The notes below the pieces were generated by a model. The model did not search any database. It worked only from the letters and a program-made list of their open reading frames with translations, and was not told where the DNA came from. Shown here one piece after another: positions 26,157 to 33,942 of a stretch of DNA of 64,000 nucleotides (position 1 is the first letter of the stretch; the number at the start of each line of letters is the position of its first letter). Origin of the DNA: Granulicella paludicola (GTDB lineage: Bacteria; Acidobacteriota; Terriglobia; Terriglobales; Acidobacteriaceae); assembly GCF_025685545.1 (NCBI RefSeq), contig NZ_JAGSYC010000020.1, positions 272,354-336,353 on the forward strand. Direction: 5' to 3'. The position numbers were made by a program, and so were the translations under genes.

Positions 26157-27716
26157 TCAGCCGTTATAGATGTAGCCGTTGGCGATGGCCTCGAACGAGC
26201 GCACCTGCTGCTGTTGCCAGGCCTCGTCGCGGCCGAGCTCCTGCGCAAGAATGGCGGCGACCTTTGGAGCCATCCACTGCGCAGCGCGGGCGTTGAGAAA
26301 AAGCGCTCGTGTGCGCCGAGCCAGAACATCTTCGACGCTCCGCGCCATCTCGTAGCGCGCAGCCCAGAGGACTTCGTGAGCACGGTAGGGCAGCTCCGGG
26401 TGCAGACGTTCGTCGGGGGCATCGATTGCGTTGAGCGCGGCAAGGTCAGAGCCATAGACACGATCGGATTCGGGCAGGGAGGCCACGGCATCAGCAGCGA
26501 TGGCTCCGTGGAGAGGCAGATTTGAGGTCCGCGACGGTGAGGCTGCAAGACCTCCTTGCGTGGCCGCTTTGTTGATGGCGTCTTCGCCCATGCGGCGGTA
26601 GGTCGTCCACTTTCCACCGGTGACGGTGATCAGGCCGGATTTCGAGATGAGCACCTTGTGATCGCGCGAAAGCTTTGAGCTGCTGCCGCTCCCTTCGCGC
26701 ACCAGCGGCCGAAGCCCCGACCACATGCTGAGCACGTCGGTCGGCTCAAGCGTTGCGCCGAGGAAGCGATGGATGTGGTCGATGAGAAACTCGCGCTCTT
26801 TCAGAAGGGCGTGCGGCTCAAGACTTGCTGTGGGAACGGCCTCGTCCGTGGTGCCGACGACGAGGTGATCGTGCCAGGGGATCGCAAAGAGCACACGGCC
26901 ATCGGAGGTCTTGGGAATCATCAGCGCGTTGGCGCTGGGGAGGTATTTGCGGTCGAGCACGAAGTGTGTGCCCTGGCTGATGGTGAGCAGCGAACCCTCG
27001 CCGGGCTCGTCCATGCGCATCACTTCTTCAGTGAAGGAGCCGGTCGCGTTGATGACGACTTTCGCGAGGATCTCCATCGGCTGGCCGGTTTCGCTGTCGA
27101 TGGAATAGACGCCGACAGTTTCGCCGTTCTGCTGAATGAGGCCAGTGGCTCCGACATAGTTGATAGCGAAGCCACCGAGGTCTTCGAGCGTGCGCAGAAG
27201 ACTGATCGCGTAGCGCGCATCGTCGAACTGACCATCGCGATAGAGGATGCCGCCTTTGAGGCCCTCCTGCTTGATGGTTGGCAGATGCGCGAGGGTTTCT
27301 TTGACCGAAAGAATCTTCGAGGGGCCGAACGAGAGCTTGCCGGAGAGCCACTCGTACACTTTGAGGCCGATGCCGTAGTATGGAAGGCCAAACCAGGTGT
27401 AAACGGGTACGACGAAGTCGAGCCGATGCACGATGTGCGGTGCGTTGCGCAGCATGTAGCCGCGTTCACGCAGGGCATCGAGGACGAGCGTGATGTTCAT
27501 CTGCTCCAGGTAGCGCACACCGCCGTGGACGAGCTTGGTGCTGCGGCTGCTGGTGCCTTTGGCGAAATCGTGCTTTTCGATCAGCAGCGTGCGGTAGCCG
27601 CGGGATGCGGCTTCGACGGCAGCGCCAAGGCCGGTGGCACCGCCTCCGAGGACGAGGACATCCCACTGACGGCCTTCGCCGATGGCTTCAAGTGCTGCTT
27701 TGCGGGTCAGGCTCAT
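26157..27716 (-). CDS. glpD: Glycerol-3-phosphate dehydrogenase (FAD, aerobic type)
   Basis: A 519-residue FAD-dependent dehydrogenase oxidising sn-glycerol 3-phosphate to dihydroxyacetone phosphate at the inner membrane. The FAD dinucleotide motif is [18 protein letters not shown] (residues ~19-36), followed by the family signature [14 protein letters not shown]. Other conserved blocks are ATGSFTEEV and [14 protein letters not shown]. The ATG at 27716 overlaps the glpK stop by 4 bases (ATGA), so translation is coupled; an upstream in-frame start would run into glpK. The partner of glpK in glycerol use. No glpF is present in the window. Confidence 0.95.
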   Translation of the reverse strand: MSLTRKAALEAIGEGRQWDVLVLGGGATGLGAAVEAASRGYRTLLIEKHDFAKGTSSRSTKLVHGGVRYLEQMNITLVLDALRERGYMLRNAPHIVHRLDFVVPVYTWFGLPYYGIGLKVYEWLSGKLSFGPSKILSVKETLAHLPTIKQEGLKGGILYRDGQFDDARYAISLLRTLEDLGGFAINYVGATGLIQQNGETVGVYSIDSETGQPMEILAKVVINATGSFTEEVMRMDEPGEGSLLTISQGTHFVLDRKYLPSANALMIPKTSDGRVLFAIPWHDHLVVGTTDEAVPTASLEPHALLKEREFLIDHIHRFLGATLEPTDVLSMWSGLRPLVREGSGSSSKLSRDHKVLISKSGLITVTGGKWTTYRRMGEDAINKAATQGGLAASPSRTSNLPLHGAIAADAVASLPESDRVYGSDLAALNAIDAPDERLHPELPYRAHEVLWAARYEMARSVEDVLARRTRALFLNARAAQWMAPKVAAILAQELGRDEAWQQQQVRSFEAIANGYIYNG

Positions 27717-29218
27717 TCTGTCTCCCAGTCGCGCGAACGGTCGAGCGCGCGCTTCCATTGGGCGCGTTGCTTTGCGCGTGCTACGTCATCAATCTTCGGC
27801 TCGAAGGTCTTGTCCTTTTGCCACTGGCTGGCAATGGTCTCTTTGTCCGGCCAGTAGCCGACACCGAGACCAGCGAGGTACGCAGCGCCCAAAGCGGTGG
27901 ACTCGGAGTTCTTCGGGCGTACGACACGCACGCCAAGGATGTCTGCCTGTAGCTGCATCAGCATGTTGTTGGCGGACGCGCCGCCGTCGACGCGCAACTC
28001 CTGCAACGAGAGGCCGGAGTCCGCTTGCATGGCCTCAAGGACGTCGGTCACCTGTAACGCGATGCCTTCCAGCGCAGCGCGGGCGATGTGCGCTCGGTTG
28101 GTGCCGCGCGTCATGCCGACGATAGCGCCGCGAGCACGCTGGTCCCAATGCGGAGCGCCGAGGCCGGAAAACGCGGGCACGAGATAGACGCCGCCCGTAT
28201 CCGGAACCGAAGCAGCAAGGGCTTCAACCTCTGCTGAGGAGCGGATGATCTGAAGCTCGTCGCGGAGCCACTGCACGACGGCACCAGCCATCATCATGCT
28301 GCCTTCGAGAGCGTATTCGACCTTGTTGCCGTTTTTGCCGCTGAGCTGCCAAGCGATCGTGGTGAGCAGCTGGTTCTTCGATGGCGTTGGTGTCTCGCCG
28401 ATGTGTAGCAGCATGAAGCTGCCGGTGCCGAAGGTGCACTTCACCATTCCCGGCTGCGTACACATCTGTCCAAAGAGCGCGGCCTGCTGGTCGCCTGCGA
28501 TGCCTGCGATCTCGATGCCGTGAAGCACGTTGGAGGTGGTGGCGCAGACGCCGCTGGAGGGAACGACCTCAGGCAGTAGCGACCTTGGAATGTTGAGCAG
28601 CTTGAGCAGGTCGTCATCCCACGCGAGCGTGTGTATGTTGAAGACCATGGTGCGTGAGGCGTTGGTGACGTCAGTGACATGGCGCTCTCCGTTGGTGAGC
28701 TTCCAGATAAGCCAGCTGTCGACCGTACCGAAGGCAAGTTCGCCCCGCTCGGCGCGGTCGCGCGCCCCCTTGACGTTGTCGAGGATCCAGCTGACTTTTG
28801 TGGCTGAGAAGTAGGCATCAGGAAGTAGACCGGTCTTCTGCTGAATGATCTCGGCGTGTCCGTCGCTGCGGAGCTTATCGCAGAGAGCCGCGGTGCGACG
28901 GTCCTGCCATACGATGGCGTTATAGATGGGCTCGCTTGTCTTACGGTCCCAGACGATAGCCGTTTCGCGCTGATTGGTGATGCCAATGGCGGCGATCTCT
29001 TTGGGCGAGATGCCTGCGCTTGCAAGGGCTTCTGTGGCTGTGCCGATCTGCGAGGACCAGATGTCGATGGGGTCATGCTCGACCCAGCCGGGCTGAGGAA
29101 AGATCTGCTTGAAGGAGCGCTGTGCGATGGAGGAGACGGTGCCAGCAGAGTCAATGATCATCGCGCGGGAGCTCGTTGTTCCCTGATCGAGCGCAAGGAT
29201 GAAGCGTTTCGTAGCCAT
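27713..29218 (-). CDS. glpK: Glycerol kinase
   Basis: A 501-residue FGGY-family kinase phosphorylating glycerol to sn-glycerol 3-phosphate with ATP. Characteristic segments are [13 protein letters not shown] at the N terminus, GITNQRET, the substrate region [18 protein letters not shown] and the ATP-site [12 protein letters not shown]. The length is that of canonical bacterial GlpK. A good ribosome site (cggagg on the minus strand) precedes the start. glpD follows with an ATGA overlap. The upstream region holds two GlpR-like half sites and a 17-bp palindrome. Confidence 0.97.
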   Translation of the reverse strand: MATKRFILALDQGTTSSRAMIIDSAGTVSSIAQRSFKQIFPQPGWVEHDPIDIWSSQIGTATEALASAGISPKEIAAIGITNQRETAIVWDRKTSEPIYNAIVWQDRRTAALCDKLRSDGHAEIIQQKTGLLPDAYFSATKVSWILDNVKGARDRAERGELAFGTVDSWLIWKLTNGERHVTDVTNASRTMVFNIHTLAWDDDLLKLLNIPRSLLPEVVPSSGVCATTSNVLHGIEIAGIAGDQQAALFGQMCTQPGMVKCTFGTGSFMLLHIGETPTPSKNQLLTTIAWQLSGKNGNKVEYALEGSMMMAGAVVQWLRDELQIIRSSAEVEALAASVPDTGGVYLVPAFSGLGAPHWDQRARGAIVGMTRGTNRAHIARAALEGIALQVTDVLEAMQADSGLSLQELRVDGGASANNMLMQLQADILGVRVVRPKNSESTALGAAYLAGLGVGYWPDKETIASQWQKDKTFEPKIDDVARAKQRAQWKRALDRSRDWETE

Positions 29219-29227
29219 GGAGCCTCC

Positions 29228-29315
29228 GAACTGTTCGATGCAGAGCGGTCTGCGTTGGATCAGTCCACACAGATCGTAGGCGATTTAGATGACTATGCGA
29301 AAGGGAACTGTTCGA
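29228..29315. promoter_or_regulatory. Two GlpR-like half-sites upstream of glpK
   Basis: GAACTGTTCGA occurs at 29228-29238 and again at 29305-29315, a 77-bp direct repeat in front of glpK. Each fits nine of ten positions of the enterobacterial GlpR consensus as I recall it (WATKYTCGWW). A DeoR-type GlpR is the usual repressor of glpKD, but no such gene is in the window. Inference from motif and position only. Confidence 0.35.
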
Positions 29316-29344
29316 AGAGCGGACTATACAATAAGGTCTGCTTA

Positions 29345-29361
29345 CTGAGCATCGTGCTCAG
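29345..29361. promoter_or_regulatory. 17-bp palindrome between glpK and the transporter operon
   Basis: ctgagcatcgtgctcag has perfect 7-bp arms around a 3-base centre. It stands in the 308-bp divergent region, 127 bp from glpK and 61 bp upstream of the putative -35 of the transporter operon. It may be an operator or a small hairpin; which regulator would bind is unknown. Confidence 0.45.
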
Positions 29362-29421
29362 ATATCGCTGGTCGCGGCTTGTTTGCGTGGTTGCGGAGCG
29401 GATCGAAGGCGCGAAGCCAGT

Positions 29422-29451
29422 TTGACACTGGCGGGCGCGAGTGGGTATGGT
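29422..29451 (+). promoter_or_regulatory. Sigma70-like promoter of the small peptide/sugar transporter operon
   Basis: TTGACA at 29422-29427 and TATGGT at 29446-29451 with an 18-bp spacer. The predicted transcript begins about 70 bp before the small membrane peptide at 29527 and would cover the GRP transporter and LacI gene. Confidence 0.6.
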
Positions 29452-29526
29452 TTCGCTCAAGTCACCGCTGACTTATTGGGTTTTCGCTAAAATCTACCGC
29501 GCTGCAACTAGCTGTAAAGGACCTGG

Positions 29527-29631
29527 ATGAGCTTCCTGAAATCTGCGAAGTGTATTGTCACCGATAGTCACTTCCTCGTGCCTTTTTTTGTCCTGCTGGC
29601 TGGTATCACGCTGCTGGTGATTCTGCACTAG
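29527..29631 (+). CDS. 34-residue predicted membrane peptide
   Basis: An ATG behind a good Shine-Dalgarno (aagga, 29517-29521, 5-base spacing) opens a 34-codon frame ending at TAG 29629-29631. The peptide has a basic/polar start (MSFLKSAKCIVTDSHF) and one strongly hydrophobic segment (LVPFFVLLAGITLLVILH) that could span the membrane. It lies downstream of a sigma70-like promoter and 29 bp before the sugar transporter gene, on the same strand. I do not recognise a family. Its placement suggests a small subunit or modulator of the transporter, or a leader peptide; this is inference. Confidence 0.55.
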   Translation: MSFLKSAKCIVTDSHFLVPFFVLLAGITLLVILH

Positions 29632-29660
29632 CAGCCGCGAGCACGAAAAAGGGAGCACGT

Positions 29661-30962
29661 ATGTCTGTTGGAAGCACGTCTGCTGTTACAAAGAGTAAAG
29701 CTGGATCGAAGATGTCGCTGCATGGACTGGGCGTAATCTGCGGACTGACGGCTGGCGTCTGGCTGGGAGCCGCTGAGGCGCCAACAAAGCTGGTAAATGC
29801 TGGGTTTTCGCCGTACGCGATTTCGCTGTGCATGGTCGCAGGCGTCTTTACTGCTCGGTGGACGTTCCCGACCCTGCTGAAGGGCACTTCGTATGTCTTT
29901 GCCGATCTGCGCGAGAAGAAGCACCTAATCGTGTGGGCGCTGCTGGCTGGCGCGCTCTGGGCTGTGGCGAACACGCTGACGGTGTTTGCCATCCGCGATG
30001 TAGGGCTGGCCGTGGCGTTTCCGATGTGGAATGCGAACTCGCTGATCGGGCTGTTCTGGGGTTGGGTGCTGTTCCGTGAGCTGCATGGAGCTAGCGGGAA
30101 GAACGTCGCGAAGGTCGTGCTGGGCGGCGTCTTGATCGTGGTTGCTGCGATCATGCTGGGCTTTAGCACGCTGCATGGAGCTTCTACCGGGCAACATGCT
30201 GTGCGAGGTATTGCGGCTGCTCTCGGAGCCAGCCTGATGTGGGGCACGATGTATGTGCCGTATCGCAAGGCATACCTCAGCGGGATGAATCCGCTGTCGT
30301 TTGTGACGGCGTTTACGGTGGGTGAGCTTGGCACCGTTTTCGGACTTACGCTGCTGCTCGATGGTGGGATTCATTCGACTGCGTTCGATCTGCTGCATAA
30401 GCCCGGTGTTTTGTTCTGGCTGTTTCTAGGCGGGTTTGTGTGGGTGATTGGAGACTTGTTCCAGCAGTTTGCAGCGAAGTATCTCGGAATCGGTCGCGGG
30501 ATTCCGCTGTCGAACACGAATCAGCTTTGGGGACTTGCGTGGGGCGCGCTGGTGTTTGGCGAGTTACGGGGCGCAGACCACGAGCATCTTTTGCTGGTGA
30601 TCGGTGGCTCGCTGTTAATGATTCTGGGCGCGCTGGCGATCAGCACGGCTGTGGCTTCAGCGAAGGAACACAGCTCGACCAATGAGGCTGTGGCCCGCGA
30701 GTGCGATCGCTATGGGTTGGACTACAACAAAACAATCATGGCGCAAGCAGGCGAGGAGTTCGGCGACAAGAGCGAGAAGCGGCGCTGGTGGGATTATGCG
30801 ATTGTGGCTGTTGCAACGCTGGTTTTTGTGACGCTCGGCGTGCGCGCGGTGGTTCCTCCTTTGGATATGAATCTGCGCTGGGTTGCAGCGCTCGGTGTTG
30901 CGCTCGTGGTGAGCTTGGTGGCTGGTGGATGGAGCCTGTACCGGCGAACACGCTTCTACTAG
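29661..30962 (+). CDS. GRP/RhaT-type sugar transporter with C-terminal extension
   Basis: A 433-residue inner-membrane permease of the drug/metabolite transporter superfamily, closest in appearance to GRP sugar-uptake and RhaT-like proteins. About ten transmembrane segments occupy residues 20-330 in two repeated halves (for example WALLAGALWAVANTLTVFAI and FLGGFVWVIGDLFQQFAAKY, the latter with GRGIPLSNTNQLWGL, typical of the family). A charged cytosolic-like linker (about 332-375) and two further helices form an unusual C-terminal extension. The start is supported by gggag at 29651-29655. The LacI regulator 34 bp downstream is probably co-transcribed. Substrate unknown. Confidence 0.85.
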   Translation: MSVGSTSAVTKSKAGSKMSLHGLGVICGLTAGVWLGAAEAPTKLVNAGFSPYAISLCMVAGVFTARWTFPTLLKGTSYVFADLREKKHLIVWALLAGALWAVANTLTVFAIRDVGLAVAFPMWNANSLIGLFWGWVLFRELHGASGKNVAKVVLGGVLIVVAAIMLGFSTLHGASTGQHAVRGIAAALGASLMWGTMYVPYRKAYLSGMNPLSFVTAFTVGELGTVFGLTLLLDGGIHSTAFDLLHKPGVLFWLFLGGFVWVIGDLFQQFAAKYLGIGRGIPLSNTNQLWGLAWGALVFGELRGADHEHLLLVIGGSLLMILGALAISTAVASAKEHSSTNEAVARECDRYGLDYNKTIMAQAGEEFGDKSEKRRWWDYAIVAVATLVFVTLGVRAVVPPLDMNLRWVAALGVALVVSLVAGGWSLYRRTRFY

Positions 30963-30996
30963 GGGAATCTTGGGGAACTTCGCTTAGGATGTTGTC

Positions 30997-32013
30997 ATGG
31001 CAGTAAGGCTGAAGGACATCGCACGCGATCTTGGCGTCTCCGTGGTGACGGTTTCCAAGGTGCTGCGCGGCAATGCCGATATCGGGGACGAGACGCGGAA
31101 GCGCGTGCTGAAGCGCATGAAGGAGCTGAACTATCAGCCCAACATGATGGCGCGCGGTCTGGCCAGCGGACGGACTTATACGGTTGGTCTTGTTGTGCCT
31201 GATCTCGTGCATCCGTTCTTTGCGGAGTTCGCGAAGTCGCTGAGTGGTTACCTGCGGACGAGCAAGCGGGCGCTGATCCTGGCTTCGAGCGAGGAAGATC
31301 CCGAGGTCGAGCAGCAGGAGATTCGGACGCTACTGAACCGCGGTGTCGACGTGTTGCTGATTGCATCCTGCCAGACGAACCTGCGGAACTTCTATGCGCT
31401 TGGAGATGAGCGCACGCCGTATATGTTGTTCGACCGAAACTTTCCGCATCTTGCGGCGCATTTTGTGGGTTCGGACGATGTGCTGGTCGGCGAGATGGCG
31501 ACGCGACATCTGATCGATATTGGCCGCAAGCGGATCGCGCATATCGGCGGTAAGAACTCGAGTACCTCGTTCGATCGTCTGCGCGGATATCGGAATGCGC
31601 TGCTTGCGGCGCAACTGCCGACGCAGGATTCGTTTGTGCAGGCGCATGATCGTGTGGAAGAGGCTGGCGACAAAGTCGGCTTTCAGGCGATGCAGGAGCT
31701 GCTGAAGGTGGAGCCGAGACCTGATGCGGTCTTTTGCTACAACGACATGACTGCGGTTGGTGCGATCGAGGCGACTTTGCAGGCGGGTTTGCGCGTTCCG
31801 CAGGATATTGCGTTTATTGGTTGCGGAAACCTGCGTTATGCGCCTTATTTGAAGGTTCCGTTGAGCTCGATCGACCATGGAACGACAGAACTCGGGCGGG
31901 TTGCAGGGCAGTTTGCGCTGGAGCTTTCGATGAAGCCGCAGCAGGAGCCGAAGAGCATTCTGGTGGCTTCGACTTTGGTAGTGCGAGAGTCGAGCGTGGC
32001 GGGCAGCCGGTAG
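30997..32013 (+). CDS. LacI family transcriptional regulator
   Basis: A 338-residue repressor. The N terminus has the DNA-binding helix-turn-helix (VRLKDIARDLGVSVVTVSKV) and hinge helix (NMMARGLASGRTYTVGL), then a type I periplasmic-binding fold (VPDLVHPFFAEFAKSL; DAVFCYNDMTAVGAI; DIAFIGCGNLRYAPYLKVPLSSI). It is located 34 bp after the sugar transporter and upstream of the inositol gene group, so it may control either the transporter (autoregulation) or the palindrome at 33903. The effector is probably a sugar or polyol; not determinable. Confidence 0.94.
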   Translation: MAVRLKDIARDLGVSVVTVSKVLRGNADIGDETRKRVLKRMKELNYQPNMMARGLASGRTYTVGLVVPDLVHPFFAEFAKSLSGYLRTSKRALILASSEEDPEVEQQEIRTLLNRGVDVLLIASCQTNLRNFYALGDERTPYMLFDRNFPHLAAHFVGSDDVLVGEMATRHLIDIGRKRIAHIGGKNSSTSFDRLRGYRNALLAAQLPTQDSFVQAHDRVEEAGDKVGFQAMQELLKVEPRPDAVFCYNDMTAVGAIEATLQAGLRVPQDIAFIGCGNLRYAPYLKVPLSSIDHGTTELGRVAGQFALELSMKPQQEPKSILVASTLVVRESSVAGSR

Positions 32014-32017
32014 AGGA

Positions 32018-32252
32018 TACCCCCTCCCCCCTACTTTCAGCTCAAAGTCTTCATTCGACGAGGCTTAGGGTGTTGACTTCGGTGCATTTCCAATGCGCTT
32101 GGTCGAGCGGGCCCATACGACAAGGAGCGGATTCAGGAGACGAGTCACTCCTTATCTTTCCTCTGTCTCTATTATAACAACCTGCAAAGAGTACTTATGC
32201 AACTTTTATCTCTATTGGAATGAATGGTTTAGTGCGGTAGGGGGCTTGACAA
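32018..32252. repeat. Long dispersed intergenic element, copy 1
   Basis: A ~235-bp AT-richer segment that begins taccccctcccccctactttcag...aaagtcttcattcga and ends with gggggcttgaca. The same beginning and end, with diverged middle, occur at 56636-56857. It contains no supported gene. Similar 'taccccc...cccc...caaagt' spacers are, from memory, frequent between genes of Granulicella-like Acidobacteria. Function unknown. Confidence 0.6.
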
Positions 32253-32263
32253 GATTGAGAGCC

Positions 32264-32290
32264 CGGATGGATGGCTGAACCTTCCATCCG
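32264..32290. terminator. Hairpin in the convergent gap after the LacI gene
   Basis: An 8-bp stem (32264-32271 cggatgga with 32283-32290 tccatccg) and 11-base loop, without a T-run. It lies downstream of the LacI gene on the plus strand and downstream of the candidate minus-strand peptide. Could stop either transcript. Confidence 0.4.
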
Positions 32291-32328
32291 AGCTTCAAGT
32301 TTAGGGGATACCGGGGGTTTGCGTGGAC

Positions 32329-32436
32329 TTAGGCGGCGGATTGGTTGGGCGGAGTTGTTGAAGACGAGGAGCACGAGTGAGGACAGCAGCAGTCAAGACA
32401 CAGCGAGATCGAGAGTGAGATAAAGAGTGACAGCAT
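32329..32436 (-). CDS. Candidate 35-residue cysteine-rich hydrophobic peptide
   Basis: On the minus strand AGGAGG (32444-32449) precedes an ATG (32434-32436) by 7 bases, an ideal ribosome site. The frame encodes 35 residues: a hydrophobic start (MLSLFISLSISLCL), a cysteine cluster (DCCCPHSCS) and a Ser/Thr/Pro tail ending in a TAA at 32329-32331. It lies about 300 bp downstream of trhO on the same strand. I know no family. It could be a small membrane or metal-binding peptide, or a chance frame with a fortunate ribosome site. The remaining gap between 32450 and 32738 shows nothing else I can support. Confidence 0.35.
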   Translation of the reverse strand: MLSLFISLSISLCLDCCCPHSCSSSSTTPPNQSAA

Positions 32437-32738
32437 GGTAGTTCCTCCTGCAGCAGGGACGGAGGATCTGGATGTTTAGATTGCAAAGAAAATTGTTTGA
32501 GGTGGGAGGGATGCCAAGATGGGAATCAGGTGAGAGGCAAAACCTACCCTGAAGAGGGTGCAGGGAAAGTGGCGGAACGTAGAGATTCGTTCCTTACAGC
32601 GTCATGCTCTAAGCGTGTCACGCAGTGGCATTGAGGGTCGGGTTGGTGCGGGGCTTCGTTCAGAAAACAGATAACAGAGATTACTGCAACGGCTGCGGCT
32701 GAAGAGTTGGCGCTCGTCCATCATCGGCGGCAGTGAGG

Positions 32739-33464
32739 CTATTTGTTGGGTGGAGGCGTGGGGAAGTCTTTGTGGTCGACGGAGACGCGTTCGTCGAAGA
32801 TGTAGCATTCGCCTTGCCACTGGCTTTGGTCGGTGGGGACCTCTTCGAGGTATTTGAGGATGCCGCCTTTGAGGTGGTAGACCTCGGGGAAGCCCTCCTG
32901 AAGCATGAAGGCGGAGGCCTTTTCGCAGCGGATGCCGCCGGTGCAGAACATGGCGACCTTGCGATGCTTTGCGGGGTCGAGGTTTTCGCGGACGTAGGTG
33001 GCGAAGTCAGAGAAGGTGGCGAGGGGCGGGGCGACGGCTCCGGTGAAGGTGCCGATCTCGGTCTCGTAGGTGTTGCGGGTGTCGAGGAGGAGGACTTCGG
33101 GGTCGGCGAGAAGCTGGTTCCAGTGGGCGGGGTCGACGTACTGGCCGGGGCGAGACGGGTCGATGGAGGTGTTGCGGAAGGTGATGATCTCGCGCTTGTG
33201 TTTGAACTTGAGGCGGCGGAAGGGTGGGTGCTCCGAGGTGGAGAACTTGACCTCTTCGCGGGTGAGGCCGGTGCGTTCGTGCAGGAGAGCGAGCAGGCGG
33301 TCGATGGTGGCAGCGGAGGCGGCCATGGTGCCGTTGATGCCTTCGGGGGCGAGCAGCGTGGTGCCGAGGAGGTCGGAGCCGGTGAAGGTGGCGAGAAGCT
33401 CTTCGCGCAGGGCGGCGGGGTCAGCCAGAGCGAAGAAGCGATAGTAGGCGGCGATGGTGTACAT
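32739..33464 (-). CDS. trhO: Rhodanese-related tRNA uridine(34) hydroxylase
   Basis: A 241-residue protein of the YceA/TrhO family, which uses O2 to make 5-hydroxyuridine at the tRNA wobble position. The N-terminal domain has the family block LLAPEGINGTMA (near 37-48), and the rhodanese domain carries the active-site Cys174 in FCTGGIRCEKA, identical to the TrhO signature. The protein is shorter than the enterobacterial enzyme (about 350 residues), lacking the C-terminal extension; short forms are known in several phyla. No signal peptide. Single gene, with no obvious functional partner nearby. Confidence 0.92.
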   Translation of the reverse strand: MYTIAAYYRFFALADPAALREELLATFTGSDLLGTTLLAPEGINGTMAASAATIDRLLALLHERTGLTREEVKFSTSEHPPFRRLKFKHKREIITFRNTSIDPSRPGQYVDPAHWNQLLADPEVLLLDTRNTYETEIGTFTGAVAPPLATFSDFATYVRENLDPAKHRKVAMFCTGGIRCEKASAFMLQEGFPEVYHLKGGILKYLEEVPTDQSQWQGECYIFDERVSVDHKDFPTPPPNK

Positions 33465-33501
33465 GCTGGTACTAGTTTAGAGGAGAGAGGAGAGGGGCAA
33501 A

Positions 33502-33519
33502 CCGTGGGCTGAAGCCCTC
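33502..33519. repeat. Short GGGCTGAAGCCC hairpin repeat
   Basis: ccgtgggctgaagccctc contains the gggctgaagccc inverted repeat also found at 59637-59648. It is a member of a second small hairpin family in the window. Confidence 0.5.
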
Positions 33520-33672
33520 TTTATCCAGGGCGTTAGGAGATCCTATGCTTAATCGTCGGGGTACCGGAGAGGTGGCGGGGCTGCGAACCAGTTCGTGACG
33601 GTGAAGCTGTCATGAGCGGAGCATCCGGCTGTCGTCAGCGGAGTACCCCCAAAATGCAGGTCTCTCCACTCC

Positions 33673-33828
33673 GGTTCGCTCCAGTGGAGATGACAGGGGC
33701 GGTTCCAAATGCAGATTCCTCCGCTGCGCTGCGGAATGACAAAGCGGTCCGGTTCGCACCGGTTGAGATGACAGGGGCGGTTCCAAACGCAGATTCCTCC
33801 GCTGTGCTGCGGAATGACAAAGCGGGAG
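33673..33828. repeat. Two-copy 78-bp tandem repeat
   Basis: Unit 1 (33673-33750) and unit 2 (33751-33828) are 78 bp each and differ at few positions; each contains gagatgacaggggcggttccaaa and the hairpin core gcagattcctccgctg-gctgcggaatgacaaa. A partial preceding copy seems to lie at 33660 (tctctccactccggttcgct). Open frames here (reading SFRSTAEESAFG-like words) reflect the repeat, not a protein. The 478-bp gap 33465-33942 holds these repeats and the promoter/operator of the next gene. Confidence 0.85.
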
Positions 33829-33859
33829 CGGATGGCGTGGAAGATGCGAAGGAAAAGGC

Positions 33860-33889
33860 TTGACAGTCGTTTGCATAGGGACTTAGAGT
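33860..33889 (+). promoter_or_regulatory. Sigma70-like promoter of the inositol oxygenase gene
   Basis: TTGACA (33860-33865) and TAGAGT (33884-33889) with an 18-bp spacer. The predicted start of transcription is about 45 bp before the gene. A LacI-type palindrome lies just downstream. Confidence 0.55.
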
Positions 33890-33902
33890 TTTGGCTTAGT
33901 TA

Positions 33903-33918
33903 GCGGTAACGTTGCCGC
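33903..33918. promoter_or_regulatory. LacI-type operator in front of inositol oxygenase gene
   Basis: gcggtaacgttgccgc is a 16-bp inverted repeat with one mismatched pair and the central CG (aacgtt) typical of LacI-family operators. It begins 14 bp after the putative -10 box and 25 bp before the start codon, a position where bound repressor would block transcription. A candidate regulator is the LacI protein at 30997-32013. Confidence 0.6.
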
Positions 33919-33942
33919 AAATCTGAAGTTTGGAGATGACGT

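Noticed and set aside
26769..27857. 362-codon plus-strand frame opposite glpD
   Set aside because: Antisense shadow of a clearly recognised glpD/glpK pair, with no family similarity or ribosome site.
33612..33863. Short frames on both strands over 33.6-33.9 kb
   Set aside because: They simply translate the 78-bp tandem repeat; such repeat-derived frames recur at 20.5 kb and 56.8-57.0 kb.
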